This document shows, piece after piece, positions 16,473-25,566 of a DNA stretch of 64,000 bases (position 1 is the first letter of the stretch; each line of letters starts with the position of its first letter). The notes below the pieces were generated by a model. That model was not told the DNA's origin. It ran no database searches and was given only the letters and a program-made list of their open reading frames with translations. The translations under genes were made by a program, and so were the position numbers. This DNA comes from Marinicella litoralis (GTDB taxonomy: Bacteria > Pseudomonadota > Gammaproteobacteria > Xanthomonadales > Marinicellaceae), in NCBI RefSeq assembly GCF_002591915.1, contig NZ_NIHB01000002.1:690133-754132 (forward strand), read 5' to 3'.

Positions 16473-17500
16473 ATTTGTTTAGAAAATAAATAATGGGCCA
16501 CAAACCACTGTCGGCCCTCATCATAACCAAATAATTCTGCACATGACATGAAAAATATCCGCCATCTTTGAAACCACAACTTGGCTTCATCACCATACAC
16601 CCGTTCAAATATAGGCATGATTTGTGCTTTATTTTCATCCATATTTGCCAACCAATGATTGGATGTTTTTTCATAATGTTGACCAGAATTAATCCACCTT
16701 CGCTCAATTTTCAATCTTTCCTGAAAATGATAAAAGGTATCAACTGCCGGCATTTGACCCCCACTGAAAAAATATTTACCCATCCAATTATCATCACCTT
16801 CTGCTACAAATGGATACATCAAAAATCGATGACAGAAAATATGAACAAACATTTTCCCATCAGCTTTCAGCCAATTGGCAATGTGATCAAATAGGCTTTG
16901 ATAATTTCTTACGTGCTCGAACATCTCAATCGATATCACGCGATCGAATTGTTGATTTAATTTCAGTTCATTGATGTCACATGTAATGATGTTAACATTT
17001 TCTAAACCACGTGATGCGGCTTGTGCCATGATGTATTTTCGTTGCGAGTTAGAGTTCGAAACGCCGGTTATTTTCGATTGAGGAAATTTCTCTGCCAAAT
17101 ACAAGGTAATCGATCCCCATCCACAACCCAATTCAAGAATGTCCTGCCCATCTTTGAATTGACCACGTTCGATGTAAAGTGCCAGCATGGATTCTTCTGC
17201 TTGGTCCAATGATTCATTCCCATGGTAGTAACATGATGAGTATTTTTTTCTGGCACCCAGCGCATAATGATAAAAATCGGCATCCACTTCGTAATGCTGT
17301 TCATTGGCTTTATCGGTGTCAATGGCCAAGGCAGAAGATTTTATTTCTTGTAAAAATTCATGGTACCTTTGATCACATTTTTCAACATCATATGCATGTT
17401 CTTCAACCAGTCTCTGCCTGATGAGTTTTCTGATGCCACCGCGCACAATCGCATCTGGCAAATAACCTTTTTCAATCCATTTTATCAAGGTATTAATCAT
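16469..17500 (-). CDS. Cfa-like SAM-dependent fatty-acyl methyltransferase (short form)
   Basis: A 343-residue class I methyltransferase of the cyclopropane-fatty-acid-synthase family. The SAM motif is ILELGCGWGSITLYLAEKFP and the post-I region is VISIEMFEHVRNY; the N-terminal 90 residues are a helical lipid-binding part. It is a second, distinct paralogue besides the longer Cfa-like gene at 18783, and is closer to the plant coclaurine/short bacterial type than to E. coli Cfa. In Rhodobacter, a Cfa-like enzyme (UfaM) methylates a phospholipid acyl chain on the way to furan fatty acids; that is a possible role here, as is ordinary cyclopropanation. It is the last gene of the lipid cluster, overlapping DUF1295. 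Confidence 0.82.
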   Translation of the reverse strand: MINTLIKWIEKGYLPDAIVRGGIRKLIRQRLVEEHAYDVEKCDQRYHEFLQEIKSSALAIDTDKANEQHYEVDADFYHYALGARKKYSSCYYHGNESLDQAEESMLALYIERGQFKDGQDILELGCGWGSITLYLAEKFPQSKITGVSNSNSQRKYIMAQAASRGLENVNIITCDINELKLNQQFDRVISIEMFEHVRNYQSLFDHIANWLKADGKMFVHIFCHRFLMYPFVAEGDDNWMGKYFFSGGQMPAVDTFYHFQERLKIERRWINSGQHYEKTSNHWLANMDENKAQIMPIFERVYGDEAKLWFQRWRIFFMSCAELFGYDEGRQWFVAHYLFSKQI

Positions 17501-18275
17501 CGTTCGGTCTCCATAATATAAAAGGGCTGGTTTTGTTCATGTATGCTTGGTAAGCAGCACCACGTTTCTTTAATGCCTGCTGTTCTGAAAATGGAATACC
17601 TGTTAATTTTAACAAAAACAGTAACATCATCAAAACCACCAACAGTGACCACCAAAAATAACCACTGTTCCATAACAAAATTGGATACACAAACCAGTGC
17701 AACCATTCAAAAAAATAATTAGGATGTCTTGAATATTGCCACAAACCAACATCACAAACTTCTGAAGAATCATGTGTTTTTTTGAAACGCAGAAGCTGAT
17801 GATCTGCTGTGGACACACCGACCAAAGCAGTCAGCCCCAAAATCATCGCTGTGACCATTTGCCACAAGGCCATTTCAGGTGACAACAAAACCCAATATGC
17901 CGTCAATGAGAATAATACCGACAGCATGGCCTGAAACATAAAGAACATCAGAAATTTAAATTGGGTATTTTCGTCCCAATGATTTCTTAAGTTCAAATAC
18001 CTACCATCCTCATGATGTACATCAAACCTTAAAATCAGATGAAACAACAGCCTCAAATACCAAACCACAGGGAACATCATGACCATCAATGCATTTATAT
18101 TGGCAGATGGAATGAGCCACAGATACAAACCAGCACAAAGTATGATTCCCAATGTCCAAGCAATGTCCACCACATCGGCATTTTTGGTTTTCATTTGCAT
18201 CAACCAAGCCAACAGTTGAACCATGACACAGGCCGTACACGCCAGGAAAAGTGGTGAATTAAGCCAAGACATCAT
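17493..18275 (-). CDS. DUF1295 integral membrane protein (steroid-reductase-like)
   Basis: A 260-residue membrane protein with about six to seven helices. The C-terminal signature GLWQYSRHPNYFFEWLHW is typical of DUF1295 and of the wider isoprenylcysteine methyltransferase/steroid 5-alpha-reductase group, which bind SAM or NADPH. The start at 18275 is chosen because GGAGG lies 5 nt upstream; a start at 18287 would lie in front of that site. It overlaps DUF2878 by 17 nt and the short Cfa-like gene by 8 nt. In related bacteria DUF1295 genes accompany Cfa, DUF1365 and FAD oxidoreductase genes. It is presumably involved in modifying a membrane lipid; the reaction is unknown. Confidence 0.82.
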   Translation of the reverse strand: MMSWLNSPLFLACTACVMVQLLAWLMQMKTKNADVVDIAWTLGIILCAGLYLWLIPSANINALMVMMFPVVWYLRLLFHLILRFDVHHEDGRYLNLRNHWDENTQFKFLMFFMFQAMLSVLFSLTAYWVLLSPEMALWQMVTAMILGLTALVGVSTADHQLLRFKKTHDSSEVCDVGLWQYSRHPNYFFEWLHWFVYPILLWNSGYFWWSLLVVLMMLLFLLKLTGIPFSEQQALKKRGAAYQAYMNKTSPFILWRPNDD

Positions 18276-18786
18276 TGCGCCCTCCATTGGGATAAAATAA
18301 CTGGGTGATACAAAGGAAATAAATCAGCCATCCCAATGCGATCGCCATCAATGCCGTTAACATGCTGCTGATTTCCACCGCCCCTAGTCTTGATGCAGAA
18401 TAGTAACTCATCGGCGCACCAAGGGTCATAACGATGACCCCCAGCTTAGGGTGTCTGAGGAACCATTGCATGCCAGTTTTAATCGAAGCGGCAAAACCCA
18501 CCCATAAAATCATGATCCAAATGGGTGGTAATAAACTGTATTCATGAAATGGACTGGCATAAACAAGCAAGCCACTGCCTTGCAACAAACCGTCAATCAA
18601 AATACCAATGAACAAACTGAAGCCAATCACATACAGGTCTTTTTTGTAAAAGCCCGTATTGGCAAATACAACCACCAACAGCACAACCAAACTGGCCAGC
18701 GACGGCCACAACAATCCATTACTTGCTCCCAATACACAGGCAAACCACAATACGTTCAACAATATAACACTGATAATAACCATCAT
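18259..18786 (-). CDS. DUF2878 membrane protein
   Basis: A 175-residue integral membrane protein with five or so helices and the family's aromatic/glycine-rich loop LLPPIWIMILWVGFAASIKTG. DUF2878 genes are found almost only beside cfa, DUF1365, DUF1295 and flavin oxidoreductase genes, as here. The start overlaps the Cfa stop by 4 nt (ATGA), so expression is coupled. No catalytic residues can be named; it may form a membrane complex with DUF1295. Confidence 0.82.
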   Translation of the reverse strand: MMVIISVILLNVLWFACVLGASNGLLWPSLASLVVLLVVVFANTGFYKKDLYVIGFSLFIGILIDGLLQGSGLLVYASPFHEYSLLPPIWIMILWVGFAASIKTGMQWFLRHPKLGVIVMTLGAPMSYYSASRLGAVEISSMLTALMAIALGWLIYFLCITQLFYPNGGRNDVLA

Positions 18787-20045
18787 TTAAAAGCCAGTAT
18801 CGAAGGTCTTTTGTTTTTGCCTTTGGCAAACAACATATGGACGTCACTGATCGCTCGTTCAATAAAACCACCTTCACAATAGCTCAAATAAAATTGCCAC
18901 ATGCGTTGAAAATCAATGGCATAACCCAACTTTTCAATGGCTTCCGAGTTTGCATCGAAGCGCTTATGCCATTCTCGCAAAGTGTACGCATAACTGTCAC
19001 CAAAATCCTCTAGGTTGACTAACTTCATTTCTGTGGTTTCTGCATTGGCGGCCAGAACAGCGCCAACAGACGGAATAAAACTACCAGGAAAGATATACTT
19101 TTTGATGAAGTCGACTGATTTAAGGGCCAATTCATACCGGTGGTCTTCAATGGTAATGGCTTGTATCAATGCCAGACCTTCTGGTTTCAGTAAGTCGTTA
19201 CATTTTTTTAAGTAGGTGGGCAAATAATGATGACCCACTGCTTCAATCATTTCAATGGATACCAACTTATCGAATTGACCCGTCAGTAAACGATAATCGT
19301 GTTGTAGCAAAGTGATTTGATCCGACAACCCCAACTGATTGACCCGCTTAGAGGCATATTGGTGTTGTTCGGCAGATATCGTCGTGGTGGTCACCTGACA
19401 TCCATATTTTTGTGCCGCATAAACTGCAAAGCCGCCCCAGCCGGTACCAATTTCAATCACATGATCACTTTTTTTGAGGTGCAACTTCTCACAAATAATC
19501 CTTAACTTTCTTTCACTGGCCACCTCTAAATCTTCTGATTCCTCCAGATAAATTGCTGATGAATACATCATTCTGGAATCTAAAAATTGTTCAAACAAAT
19601 CATTGCCTAAATCGTAATGACCCGCTATGTTTTTTCGACTGCCTGCCAAGGTGTTTTTATTAAAAAAATGACCCACTTTTAATAAAGCATTTTTAAGCCA
19701 TGCACTACCACCTTCCATCTCATCTAACAAATCTCGGTTTCTGACAAAAATTTGGATCAATTGAGTCAATTGTTCACAATCCCAATCTCCAGCCATGTAG
19801 GATTCAGCAGCACCGACACTGCCTTGAAATGCCACTTCAGAAAAAAAATTGTCATTGTGTAAAGTGACAAGCACATCAAGGTCAGCTTGTTCATCACCAA
19901 AAAAATGGGTGCCTTCTGGGGTTACCAAAGTCAACTTGGCATCGACCAACTTATCCATTCGTTGTAACACTTGGTTTTTGATATAGGTTTTCATCCAACT
20001 ATTTTTTTGACTCTGTTTGGTGCTTATTAAATCGCTGTGATCCAT
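18783..20045 (-). CDS. Cyclopropane-fatty-acyl-phospholipid synthase family protein
   Basis: A 420-residue SAM-dependent methyltransferase of the Cfa family. The N-terminal lipid-binding domain has GSVGAAESYMAGDWDCEQLT. Then come NIAGHYDLGNDLFEQFLD (a Cfa hallmark), the SAM site VIEIGTGWGGFAVYAAQKYG, and SIEMIEAVGHHYLPTYL. The length is typical of Cfa. It adds a methylene or methyl group to unsaturated acyl chains in membrane phospholipids. The ATG at 20045 is preceded by GGAG at 9 nt; upstream in-frame starts at 20060 (ATG) and 20081 (GTG) cannot be ruled out. The neighbours suggest a specialised product rather than simple cyclopropanation. Confidence 0.88.
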   Translation of the reverse strand: MDHSDLISTKQSQKNSWMKTYIKNQVLQRMDKLVDAKLTLVTPEGTHFFGDEQADLDVLVTLHNDNFFSEVAFQGSVGAAESYMAGDWDCEQLTQLIQIFVRNRDLLDEMEGGSAWLKNALLKVGHFFNKNTLAGSRKNIAGHYDLGNDLFEQFLDSRMMYSSAIYLEESEDLEVASERKLRIICEKLHLKKSDHVIEIGTGWGGFAVYAAQKYGCQVTTTTISAEQHQYASKRVNQLGLSDQITLLQHDYRLLTGQFDKLVSIEMIEAVGHHYLPTYLKKCNDLLKPEGLALIQAITIEDHRYELALKSVDFIKKYIFPGSFIPSVGAVLAANAETTEMKLVNLEDFGDSYAYTLREWHKRFDANSEAIEKLGYAIDFQRMWQFYLSYCEGGFIERAISDVHMLFAKGKNKRPSILAFK

Positions 20046-20088
20046 GGCTAATGACTCCATTGCGTGTAAAAGTAAAACCACCCAATTT

Positions 20089-20877
20089 TTATTTATTTTG
20101 AGGGTGGGAGTAAAATGGCACTTTTTTTATCCACAATTTAAAAGCCTGCCAATATATGCCTGCTGCCATTTTCCAAGGTTGAAAAAGTAGCTTAAATGGA
20201 AATTTATGTGTCTTATTATCCATTCTCGGCGTGATTTTCGTGTCTAAAATCACATTTAAAATATTTACCCCATCCTGCATCAGCTTCATTTTTACTTTTA
20301 GACTTTTATCATCAACATAAAAATCCCAACTGTAATCAATGTCCATTCCAACAAAAGGAGAAATGTGAAACTGTTTTTTAAATTCAAAACAATGATGACC
20401 AAGGCTGGATTGCTGGACAGATTGACATGCATGCAAATACAGTTTTTTTTCACCCCAAGGGGTGTTGTTTATTTCAGAAACAATATGGACCAATTGATTG
20501 TTTTGATAACAAAAATAAAAACTCACAGAATTAAAACCATAGCCCAAAAATCGAGGATGGGTGAACAAGTACACTTGACCATTGAATTTTTCTTGGGTCT
20601 GAGTCTCCAAGTATTTTTTGACTTTATCAATAATAGGCGATTGCTCTGAATTGATATAGTCTGTGTCCTTTAAACTGAATATTGACCAGGCATTGTGCCG
20701 CCAATATTTAGCTGATGCCATCCACTGATCCAAATGATTCAAATCAAACACACACCAACACATGTCGTACTTGAAGCGATGGGCATTGGGCTTAAGCCTG
20801 TTGTGGATGACAAATCCTTCAGCATATCCCGCTTGTAATTGAGCGATGTTGGTTGATTTTTTGGCTGACTCATTCAC
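20089..20877 (-). CDS. DUF1365 family protein
   Basis: A 262-residue soluble protein. It has HNRLKPNAHRFKYDMCWCVFDL at the N-terminus, FLGYGFNSVSFYFCY in the middle and KITPRMDNKTHKFPFK later, all diagnostic of DUF1365. These proteins co-occur with Cfa and flavin-containing oxidoreductases in singlet-oxygen and lipid-modification clusters. No enzymatic function is established to my knowledge. The ATG overlaps the stop of the FAD oxidoreductase gene by 4 nt, and a 43-nt gap separates it from the preferred Cfa start. Confidence 0.87.
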   Translation of the reverse strand: MNESAKKSTNIAQLQAGYAEGFVIHNRLKPNAHRFKYDMCWCVFDLNHLDQWMASAKYWRHNAWSIFSLKDTDYINSEQSPIIDKVKKYLETQTQEKFNGQVYLFTHPRFLGYGFNSVSFYFCYQNNQLVHIVSEINNTPWGEKKLYLHACQSVQQSSLGHHCFEFKKQFHISPFVGMDIDYSWDFYVDDKSLKVKMKLMQDGVNILNVILDTKITPRMDNKTHKFPFKLLFQPWKMAAGIYWQAFKLWIKKVPFYSHPQNK

Positions 20878-22112
20878 AACATTTTTTTGATTAAATTAGC
20901 GACTTCTACACCACTGCGAGCCCCATCTTCATGAAATCCCCAGCCCATATAGGCGCCACAATAGAAGGATTGATTGACGCCCTGCAACTGTTTTATTTTT
21001 TGTTGCGCAAGCAATGTATCACGGGTATATACAGGATGGTGGTATTTCTTTGACATCAATATTTTGCTGTTATTGATGTATTCATGTTGGTTTAAGCTGA
21101 CAATCACAGGTGACTCACAGGGTAATGATTGTAGCAGATTCATGTAATAATTTACCGTACAAACGGGTTTGTTTTGTGGGTGCCGATTGACGCTCCAACT
21201 GGCCCAAGCTTTTTTATTTTTTGGCAACAAATTGGCATCGGTATGTAAATCCATGTGATTTTCAACATATGGGATGCCACTGAGGGCACTGCGTTCATTT
21301 TCAGCCACATCATCTAGCATGCCCAAGGTCACATCCGTATGGGTTGCAAACACAACGCAATCAAAAAGTGTTGATCGTTGATCTGTTTCAACCACCACGC
21401 CGGATGATTGCCGCTTAACATTCAATACGGCAGAATTTAATTTAACCTCACCAGTCATATGTGCTGTAATCGCTTTGACATACGCTTGTGAACCATTTTT
21501 TATGGTTCGCCATTGTGGCCTGTTATGTAAACTCAACATATGGTGGTTGCGCATAAATTGCAACATAAATACCAAAGGATAGTCTTTAACTGAAGCAAAA
21601 TCGCCAGACCACAAAGCACTGGCCATCGGAATGATATGCTCTTCTATAAAATAATCGCTGTAATTATTTTCTGTTAGATAGGCATAGAGTCCAACATCAG
21701 ATTGACTTTGTAAGATCTCAGGCGCTTGTTTATAAAACCGCTTGATGTCCCAAATCATTCGGTAAAATTGAGGATTGAATAAATTGGCTTTCTGACAAAA
21801 CAAACGCCTTAAGCTGGTGGCATTGTATTCCAAGCCAGTGACTCTGTTTGAGACCGCAAAACTCATGTCCGATTTAATGGAGCTCACATCATATCGCTTG
21901 AGCATGTCACCAAAATGTTGGTACACATCTTCGTTATATACAATAAAGCCAGTATCTACATTGAATACATGACCTTCAACACGAACGGTTTGGGTGTTGG
22001 CATGACCACCTAGATAATCAGCTTTTTCATAGAGGGTGTAATCGACCAAGCCATTCAGTTGATCTGCCACCATGAGACCAGATATACCACCTCCTATGAT
22101 GGCAACCCTCAC
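20874..22112 (-). CDS. FAD-dependent oxidoreductase (amine-oxidase-like fold)
   Basis: A 412-residue flavoprotein. The N-terminal dinucleotide motif is VAIIGGGISGLMVADQL, then a glycine-rich YEKADYLGGHANTQTV loop and FNVDTGFIVYNEDVYQHF. The C-terminal FAD-closing segment is FYCGAYMGWGFHEDGARSG. This matches the NAD(P)/FAD-binding 'amine oxidase' proteins that always accompany DUF1365 and Cfa genes. It may oxidise or desaturate a modified acyl chain (compare the flavin oxidoreductase steps of furan-lipid synthesis), but this is unproven. It is coupled by 4-nt overlaps at both ends. Confidence 0.87.
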   Translation of the reverse strand: MRVAIIGGGISGLMVADQLNGLVDYTLYEKADYLGGHANTQTVRVEGHVFNVDTGFIVYNEDVYQHFGDMLKRYDVSSIKSDMSFAVSNRVTGLEYNATSLRRLFCQKANLFNPQFYRMIWDIKRFYKQAPEILQSQSDVGLYAYLTENNYSDYFIEEHIIPMASALWSGDFASVKDYPLVFMLQFMRNHHMLSLHNRPQWRTIKNGSQAYVKAITAHMTGEVKLNSAVLNVKRQSSGVVVETDQRSTLFDCVVFATHTDVTLGMLDDVAENERSALSGIPYVENHMDLHTDANLLPKNKKAWASWSVNRHPQNKPVCTVNYYMNLLQSLPCESPVIVSLNQHEYINNSKILMSKKYHHPVYTRDTLLAQQKIKQLQGVNQSFYCGAYMGWGFHEDGARSGVEVANLIKKML

Positions 22113-23098
22113 GAGCTGCTCCTGATGGCTTTTTTATTCAGCACCGTTTGGTTGGGGTATTTTAAATCCCATATAAGTCCTAATTTATTCATGACAAATA
22201 AAACATAATAACTTAAATCTAACTGCCACCACTTGAACCCTTGTTTAACTGAACCTGGACAACAATGGTGGTTGTTGTGCCAACCTTCGCCCATGGTCAA
22301 AATGGCCAATAAAAAATTATTTCGGCTGTCATCTTTGGTGGCATATGTCCTGAATCCAAAAACATGCGCCAATGAATTAATGCAATAGGTGATGTGTGAC
22401 AACAACACCGTCGAAATGAAATACCCCCAAATCACCAATTGCCACCCTGAAGTGTTCAACTGCGGCTGGGTTTGTTGCAGATACCCGCCCAACACATACA
22501 AAGCCACTGCCAATAAGATTGGAAAAAGTATGTCAAACCTGTCTATAAAATTCAACTCAGGGTACTTCTTTAAATCATTCACATATTGTGATTTGGTCGG
22601 AAAATTTTTTTTCATCAAAAACCATTTAAGGTGACTGTGCCAAAAACCATGTTTGGGGGAATGGGTATCATGCTCTGAATCAGCATGTATGTGATGATGT
22701 CGGTGATGAGCCGCCCACCATATGGGGCCACGTTGGGTGGCCGTGGCTCCTATGGCAGCAAAAATAAATTGTACCAGGCGTGAAGTTTTAAAAGTCTTGT
22801 GAGAAAAATAACGGTGATAAAAAGCGGTGATAGAAAACATACGTATCACATAGGTGAACAAACACACCATAAAAGCTGTCCATGAAAAGCCCACAACAAA
22901 TACAAACAAACAAGCCAAATGAATGGCGATGAATGGAATAATCCTGGTCCAATCAATGGCATCTGGATTGTCAAGTAATTGTAATTGGCTTTGGGTATTA
23001 TCAAACCACTTAGTTAAAAACTGCTTCATATAATTCATAATCAGGATAAGGCACCATAATAGAAACCCGCTGGTGAAAAAACCGTGAACAAAAATCAT
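22109..23098 (-). CDS. Membrane fatty-acid desaturase (delta-9 type)
   Basis: A 329-residue integral membrane desaturase. Three histidine boxes are visible: HRYFSH, HHRHHHIH and WHNNHH, which would ligate the di-iron centre. Hydrophobic pairs flank the boxes, as in acyl-CoA/phospholipid delta-9 desaturases, which introduce a cis double bond using O2. This could supply the unsaturated substrate for the two Cfa-type enzymes downstream. The start at 23098 has GGAG 7 nt upstream and is kept, although internal Met codons at 23038 and 23029 give the more usual N-terminus. It is the first gene of the leftward lipid operon. Confidence 0.88.
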   Translation of the reverse strand: MIFVHGFFTSGFLLWCLILIMNYMKQFLTKWFDNTQSQLQLLDNPDAIDWTRIIPFIAIHLACLFVFVVGFSWTAFMVCLFTYVIRMFSITAFYHRYFSHKTFKTSRLVQFIFAAIGATATQRGPIWWAAHHRHHHIHADSEHDTHSPKHGFWHSHLKWFLMKKNFPTKSQYVNDLKKYPELNFIDRFDILFPILLAVALYVLGGYLQQTQPQLNTSGWQLVIWGYFISTVLLSHITYCINSLAHVFGFRTYATKDDSRNNFLLAILTMGEGWHNNHHCCPGSVKQGFKWWQLDLSYYVLFVMNKLGLIWDLKYPNQTVLNKKAIRSSS

Positions 23099-23183
23099 TT
23101 ATCAACTCCGGATGATTCAGTTCACATCAAGTACACGCGAGGTGATTTAATATTGCGTTTTTAAATTTAACCCACAGCCAGTT

Positions 23184-23738
23184 ATGAAAACAGTTATTAT
23201 TCTTATTTTACTTGCCATGTTGCTCTATGCTTGTACTGGTTCTACCCATTTAAAGCTCAACAGATCAGCCACTCAATATTTTGACAACTTAGCCAACACG
23301 CCCACAACTGCTGAACATGAAGTTAAAGATACATTTGGAATGATCTTCACTGATTTCAAAGCAGGCGCCACTGCGGCCAATATTCGAAAGGTGTATGCCG
23401 AAGAACTGTATTTCAATGACACCTTTAAAATCATTAATGACATCGATGAATTGGTCGATTATTTATCACATTCGGCCAGCCAAGTAGAAAGCACAGAAGT
23501 TCAAGTATTGGACGTTATCCGCAGTGAACATGATTATTTCATCAGATGGTCTATGCACATGAAACTCAACATCAAAGGTAAAAGCATTGACTCTCATTCT
23601 ATAGGCATGACGCAATTGCGGTTCAATCAAGCCGGTAAAGTTGTTTTTCACCAAGATTTTTGGGATTCTTCTGAAGCGTTTTTCGAGCATTTGCCGATGA
23701 TGGGTGGTATGGTTAAGAAAATCAAATCCATGTTATGA
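23184..23738 (+). CDS. NTF2-like lipoprotein
   Basis: A 184-residue protein. The signal peptide MKTVIILILLAMLLYAC carries a lipobox (L-Y-A-C), so Cys17 is probably lipidated. The mature part begins with a linker, then an NTF2/SnoaL-like alpha+beta fold suggested by the pattern DFKAGATAANIRKVYAEELYFND and the late FNQAGKVVFHQDFWD. Such NTF2-like proteins are regular members of DUF1365/Cfa clusters. It is divergent from the desaturase operon and overlaps the next gene by 4 nt. Its ligand is unknown. Confidence 0.75.
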   Translation: MKTVIILILLAMLLYACTGSTHLKLNRSATQYFDNLANTPTTAEHEVKDTFGMIFTDFKAGATAANIRKVYAEELYFNDTFKIINDIDELVDYLSHSASQVESTEVQVLDVIRSEHDYFIRWSMHMKLNIKGKSIDSHSIGMTQLRFNQAGKVVFHQDFWDSSEAFFEHLPMMGGMVKKIKSML

Positions 23739-24289
23739 AAATCTGCCACATGAAATTTATTACTTTGTTATTGTTATTACCGATGTGCGCGTTCAGTAGT
23801 AATTACCTTCCTCTGTCCATTGAACAAAACAACAATCAATTTGAACGCTGTAAAGATTTTACACTGCGCTATGGTTACCTCATTAAAGTGGCCGAAATCG
23901 GTTGGTATGCGCCAGATTGTGAAAAAACGGCCCCCATTCTTCAGGCGGACAATAAAGTCATCAGATTCCATTACTTGAAAAATGTGTCGGCAGATTTTTT
24001 TAAAAAGAGTGCTGAAGAGTATTTTCTTTTAAACTTGAAAAGTCCAGAACATTTGAATTTACTCAAGCCTCTGTTGCTTGAATTCAATGCAAACTATACC
24101 GATATCAAAGCTGGAGAATATTTTGATCTGGTACAAATCAACGACTCAACGTTGAGCTTGTTTAAAAACAAAGAATTGTTAGCAGTATCAACCAACAAAT
24201 TATTTTCAAACCATTATTTCAATATATGGTTTGGTACTAAGCCAGTGGTAGATAAACTGAAAGCTGCCTTTGACTTGGATATTGAATAA
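23735..24289 (+). CDS. Exported chalcone-isomerase-like protein
   Basis: A 184-residue protein with a signal peptide in the first 22 residues (the ATG at 23735 is followed by a second Met six codons later). The segment GYLIKVAEIGWYAPDCEKT, then FHYLKNVSADFFKKSAEE and the C-terminal YFNIWFGTKPVVDKL, match the 'chalcone isomerase-like' family. In bacteria these occur beside lipid-modification and DUF1365 clusters and are thought to bind fatty acids rather than isomerise flavonoids. It is coupled by a 4-nt overlap to the NTF2-like lipoprotein gene. The role is inferred. Confidence 0.82.
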   Translation: MKICHMKFITLLLLLPMCAFSSNYLPLSIEQNNNQFERCKDFTLRYGYLIKVAEIGWYAPDCEKTAPILQADNKVIRFHYLKNVSADFFKKSAEEYFLLNLKSPEHLNLLKPLLLEFNANYTDIKAGEYFDLVQINDSTLSLFKNKELLAVSTNKLFSNHYFNIWFGTKPVVDKLKAAFDLDIE

Positions 24290-24345
24290 CTTCCTTGCAG
24301 CTGAATCATCATTCAGAATATCAATGGGCCTCTGAAGATCCTGTA

Positions 24346-25410
24346 TCAGCCATGAGAAACCACAACATTCCTGCCTTGTTGTTTGGCTTGATACAACCTT
24401 TGGTCAGCGGCTTTTAACATGCTGTTGAGGTTGGCACTTTTCACCCAGTCAGTAATAACGCCGACACTCACACTGACATAAAACGCTTTGGGTAATCCTG
24501 AAATAATAAGATCTTGTTCAATGGCTTTTCTGATTTTTTCAGCCAAATTATTGGCCTTCGCCTCATTGCTTGTCGGTAATATAACCACAAACTCTTCCCC
24601 ACCCATTCTGAAGGCGCTACTTTCCGCTGGAATTTGTTCCATCAATACTTGTGAAAATCGCTGTAAGACCTCATCACCAATGGCATGACCATACTGATCA
24701 TTGATGTTTTTAAAATGGTCCAAATCAAATGAGATGACACTGATTTGTTGTTGATGGGTGTTTGGTGATTCTATCGCTTTGGTAAAGAGTTTGGTAACCA
24801 TGGAACGGTTGTACAGTCCTGTCAGGTGATCGAATACCGCCAGTTGATTCAACCGGTCTTTGGCAAACCTGTTTGAATGTTCATAACTGTGAGAAATGCC
24901 CCAAAACACGAAAGCACAGGCAATAAAGTTGGCATAGGCGATTGAATCAACCATGGATACATGTGCATGGAACCCTCGGTAAAAAAGGGAGGCTGTCAAA
25001 GAATAAAAAATGGCGGTCATGATAAAACCTGTTTCCACACCCAATAACAGGTATGAAATAAGTGGTATTCCTAATGCCCAAACAAATACCGTAATTGAAA
25101 CGCCTTCAACCGAAAATGCGAACATCATGACTGACAAGAAAAATGTCAAATACACCAAAGCTATGCGCAGAAACTTTTCTCTGTTCCGGATTTTATTAAC
25201 CCGGATCATCAACCCAACCGAAAGTATCACGATTGCCATTTCAATCAATGCCAGTGCACTTTGACCGCGTTGGTAATTAAAGAAAACAAAGACAGTCCCA
25301 GACACAATGGTTAATGCCAACAGCACCTGAAACACCCGTTTTTTATATTTATCTAACTCTAAAAATTGCATTGATTGCAAAGGACCTTTATACACACACC
25401 CTTTCATCAT
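24346..25410 (-). CDS. Membrane GGDEF diguanylate cyclase
   Basis: A 354-residue protein. About six membrane helices (within residues 25-175) are followed by a GGDEF domain (about 185-350) with the active-site loop FRMGGEEFVVILP and substrate pocket FDLDHFKNINDQYGH. No EAL domain is present, so it should make cyclic di-GMP from GTP. I see no RxxD inhibitory site directly before the loop. No sensor domain other than the membrane part is visible. The start is uncertain: TTG 25425, ATG 25410 or ATG 25371 (MQFLELDK) are in frame; 25410 is the first ATG. It is convergent with the chalcone-isomerase-like gene. Confidence 0.88.
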   Translation of the reverse strand: MMKGCVYKGPLQSMQFLELDKYKKRVFQVLLALTIVSGTVFVFFNYQRGQSALALIEMAIVILSVGLMIRVNKIRNREKFLRIALVYLTFFLSVMMFAFSVEGVSITVFVWALGIPLISYLLLGVETGFIMTAIFYSLTASLFYRGFHAHVSMVDSIAYANFIACAFVFWGISHSYEHSNRFAKDRLNQLAVFDHLTGLYNRSMVTKLFTKAIESPNTHQQQISVISFDLDHFKNINDQYGHAIGDEVLQRFSQVLMEQIPAESSAFRMGGEEFVVILPTSNEAKANNLAEKIRKAIEQDLIISGLPKAFYVSVSVGVITDWVKSANLNSMLKAADQRLYQAKQQGRNVVVSHG

Positions 25411-25566
25411 AGTGCATATCAACAACGATCTGAGTCATTCACAGTAAATAATGTCTGTTTTCAGCCATAATTCAAAACTCATACAACCAACACCCTCTTC
25501 CTGTGCCAATAAATATAAACATGACAGGTCTGGTGATTCCAATAGACGTTTCTCTCAATCTGTATG

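Noticed and set aside
24301-24316. CTGAAT-CATC-ATTCAG as a terminator
   Set aside because: Only a 6-bp stem without T-run; could be chance between the convergent genes.
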